A stretch of 64,000 nucleotides of DNA, from the NCBI RefSeq assembly GCF_040954645.1, contig NC_092804.1, positions 42,127,753 to 42,191,752 on the forward strand. Direction: 5' to 3'. The notes below the pieces were generated by a model that saw only the letters and a list, made by a program, of their open reading frames with translations, ran no database searches and was not told where the DNA came from. Origin of the DNA: Diabrotica undecimpunctata. Lineage: Eukaryota > Arthropoda > Insecta > Coleoptera > Chrysomelidae. Below are positions 63,590 to 64,000 of the stretch, piece by piece. The position numbers and the translations under genes are program-made. Positions within the stretch are counted from its first letter, which is position 1; each line of letters opens with the position of its first letter.

Positions 63590-64000
63590 ACGCACAACCA
63601 ACCTAGTAACGCCAATGGTAACACCAAATCAAGTAGCGTCCTACATAATGTCTACCTCAAGAGCATCCCAAAACCGCTTACACACAAAAATATTTAAAAA
63701 ATGCCTCAAAACTTTAAATTCCATTGGTCTACTTGAAACAGAGTATTCCGGCCCTTTCACCTGTGAAGCTCTTAATAAAATGGAAACAGGAAAAGCCCCT
63801 GGCTTTGATAGCATTCATGCTGAGTTTCTACAACACAGTAGCAAATTTACTGAAGTTGCAAACTTCTTCTCAAACATTTTTCAGACGGAAAATGTTCCCC
63901 ATCAACTAAAAAGAGCAAAAATCATCGCCATTGTAAAACCACGGAAAGCTACCGATTTATCAAAAAAAATTTGCTGCACAGACCAAGTCCTAGCACTGAC
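63590..64000 (+). pseudogene. Non-LTR reverse transcriptase start, cut by the window end
   Basis: The plus strand reads TPNQVASYIMSTSRASQNRL, then FTCEALNKMETGKAPGFDSI and HAEFLQHSSKFTEVANFF, then VPHQLKRAKIIAIVKPRK. This is the fingers region of a jockey/CR1-type reverse transcriptase, in a mostly open frame from about 63616. It continues past 64000. Confidence 0.8.

Overview
The window is A+T-rich eukaryotic DNA from an insect genome loaded with transposable elements. Evidence: introns with GT..AG junctions and consistent reading phase, an insect-type mix of TEs (piggyBac-, pogo/Tigger-, hAT-, PIF/Harbinger- and Tc1/mariner-like DNA transposons, a Helitron, Penelope-like, RTE-like, jockey/R1-like and Ty3/gypsy retroelements), and host genes with insect homologues. 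A beetle with a large genome, such as a chrysomelid, is my guess from the element mix; the sequence does not prove it.

Two host genes are supported. On the + strand, 19994-25935 holds the last three coding exons of a TFCP2/UBP1 (CP2, Drosophila gemini) transcription factor: a linker exon, the SAM-like exon and the C-terminal ubiquitin-like exon with the stop. On the - strand, 35154-61914 holds eleven exons of a gene for a probable extracellular protein with three PAN/apple domains, a Cys-rich module and a Thr/Ser/Pro-rich tail. The reading phase closes at every junction. Its 5' end lies outside the window. A non-coding terminal exon with AATAAA is proposed near 33860-33971.

Almost everything else is mobile DNA, often nested. 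1-1383: pogo/Tigger element running off the left edge. 2.4-2.9 kb: foldback MITEs. 6.5-7.1 kb: TIR element. 7.35-8.48 kb: internally deleted piggyBac with TTAA. 8.8-10.8 kb: long-TIR element holding a MITE and a non-LTR element. 12.2-16.5 kb: the most unusual block, a long-TIR element carrying ten evenly spaced ~36-nt imperfect palindromes whose arms co-vary; it is interrupted by a PIF/Harbinger copy (TSD TTA) that itself carries a damaged Crypton-like tyrosine recombinase flanked by GATAAAGT-type palindromes. 16.9-19.5 kb: Penelope-like and RTE-like debris. 21-25.6 kb: jockey-like and RTE-like debris in the CP2 intron. 31.09-32.38 kb: non-autonomous Helitron with a ~234-bp internal tandem array.

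Within the PAN gene introns: an RTE copy with a 10-bp TSD (44.07-46.05 kb), a hAT element holding a hAT MITE and an RTE fragment (46.79-47.82 kb), a long-TIR Tc1/mariner-like relic split by an RTE fragment (48.84-51.09 kb), a Ty3/gypsy gag-pol fragment (51.2-52.7 kb), a nearly intact pogo/Tigger element with a C-terminal PHD-like finger and one frameshift (55.67-58.39 kb), and two convergent members of an unrecognised gene family (58.9-60.0 kb). RTE-like (61.96-63.34 kb) and other non-LTR (63.6-64.0 kb) pieces close the window.

No rRNA, tRNA, CRISPR or bacterial gene organisation was seen. Boundaries come from reading the sequence by eye; junctions quoted with TSDs or splice phase are the most reliable.
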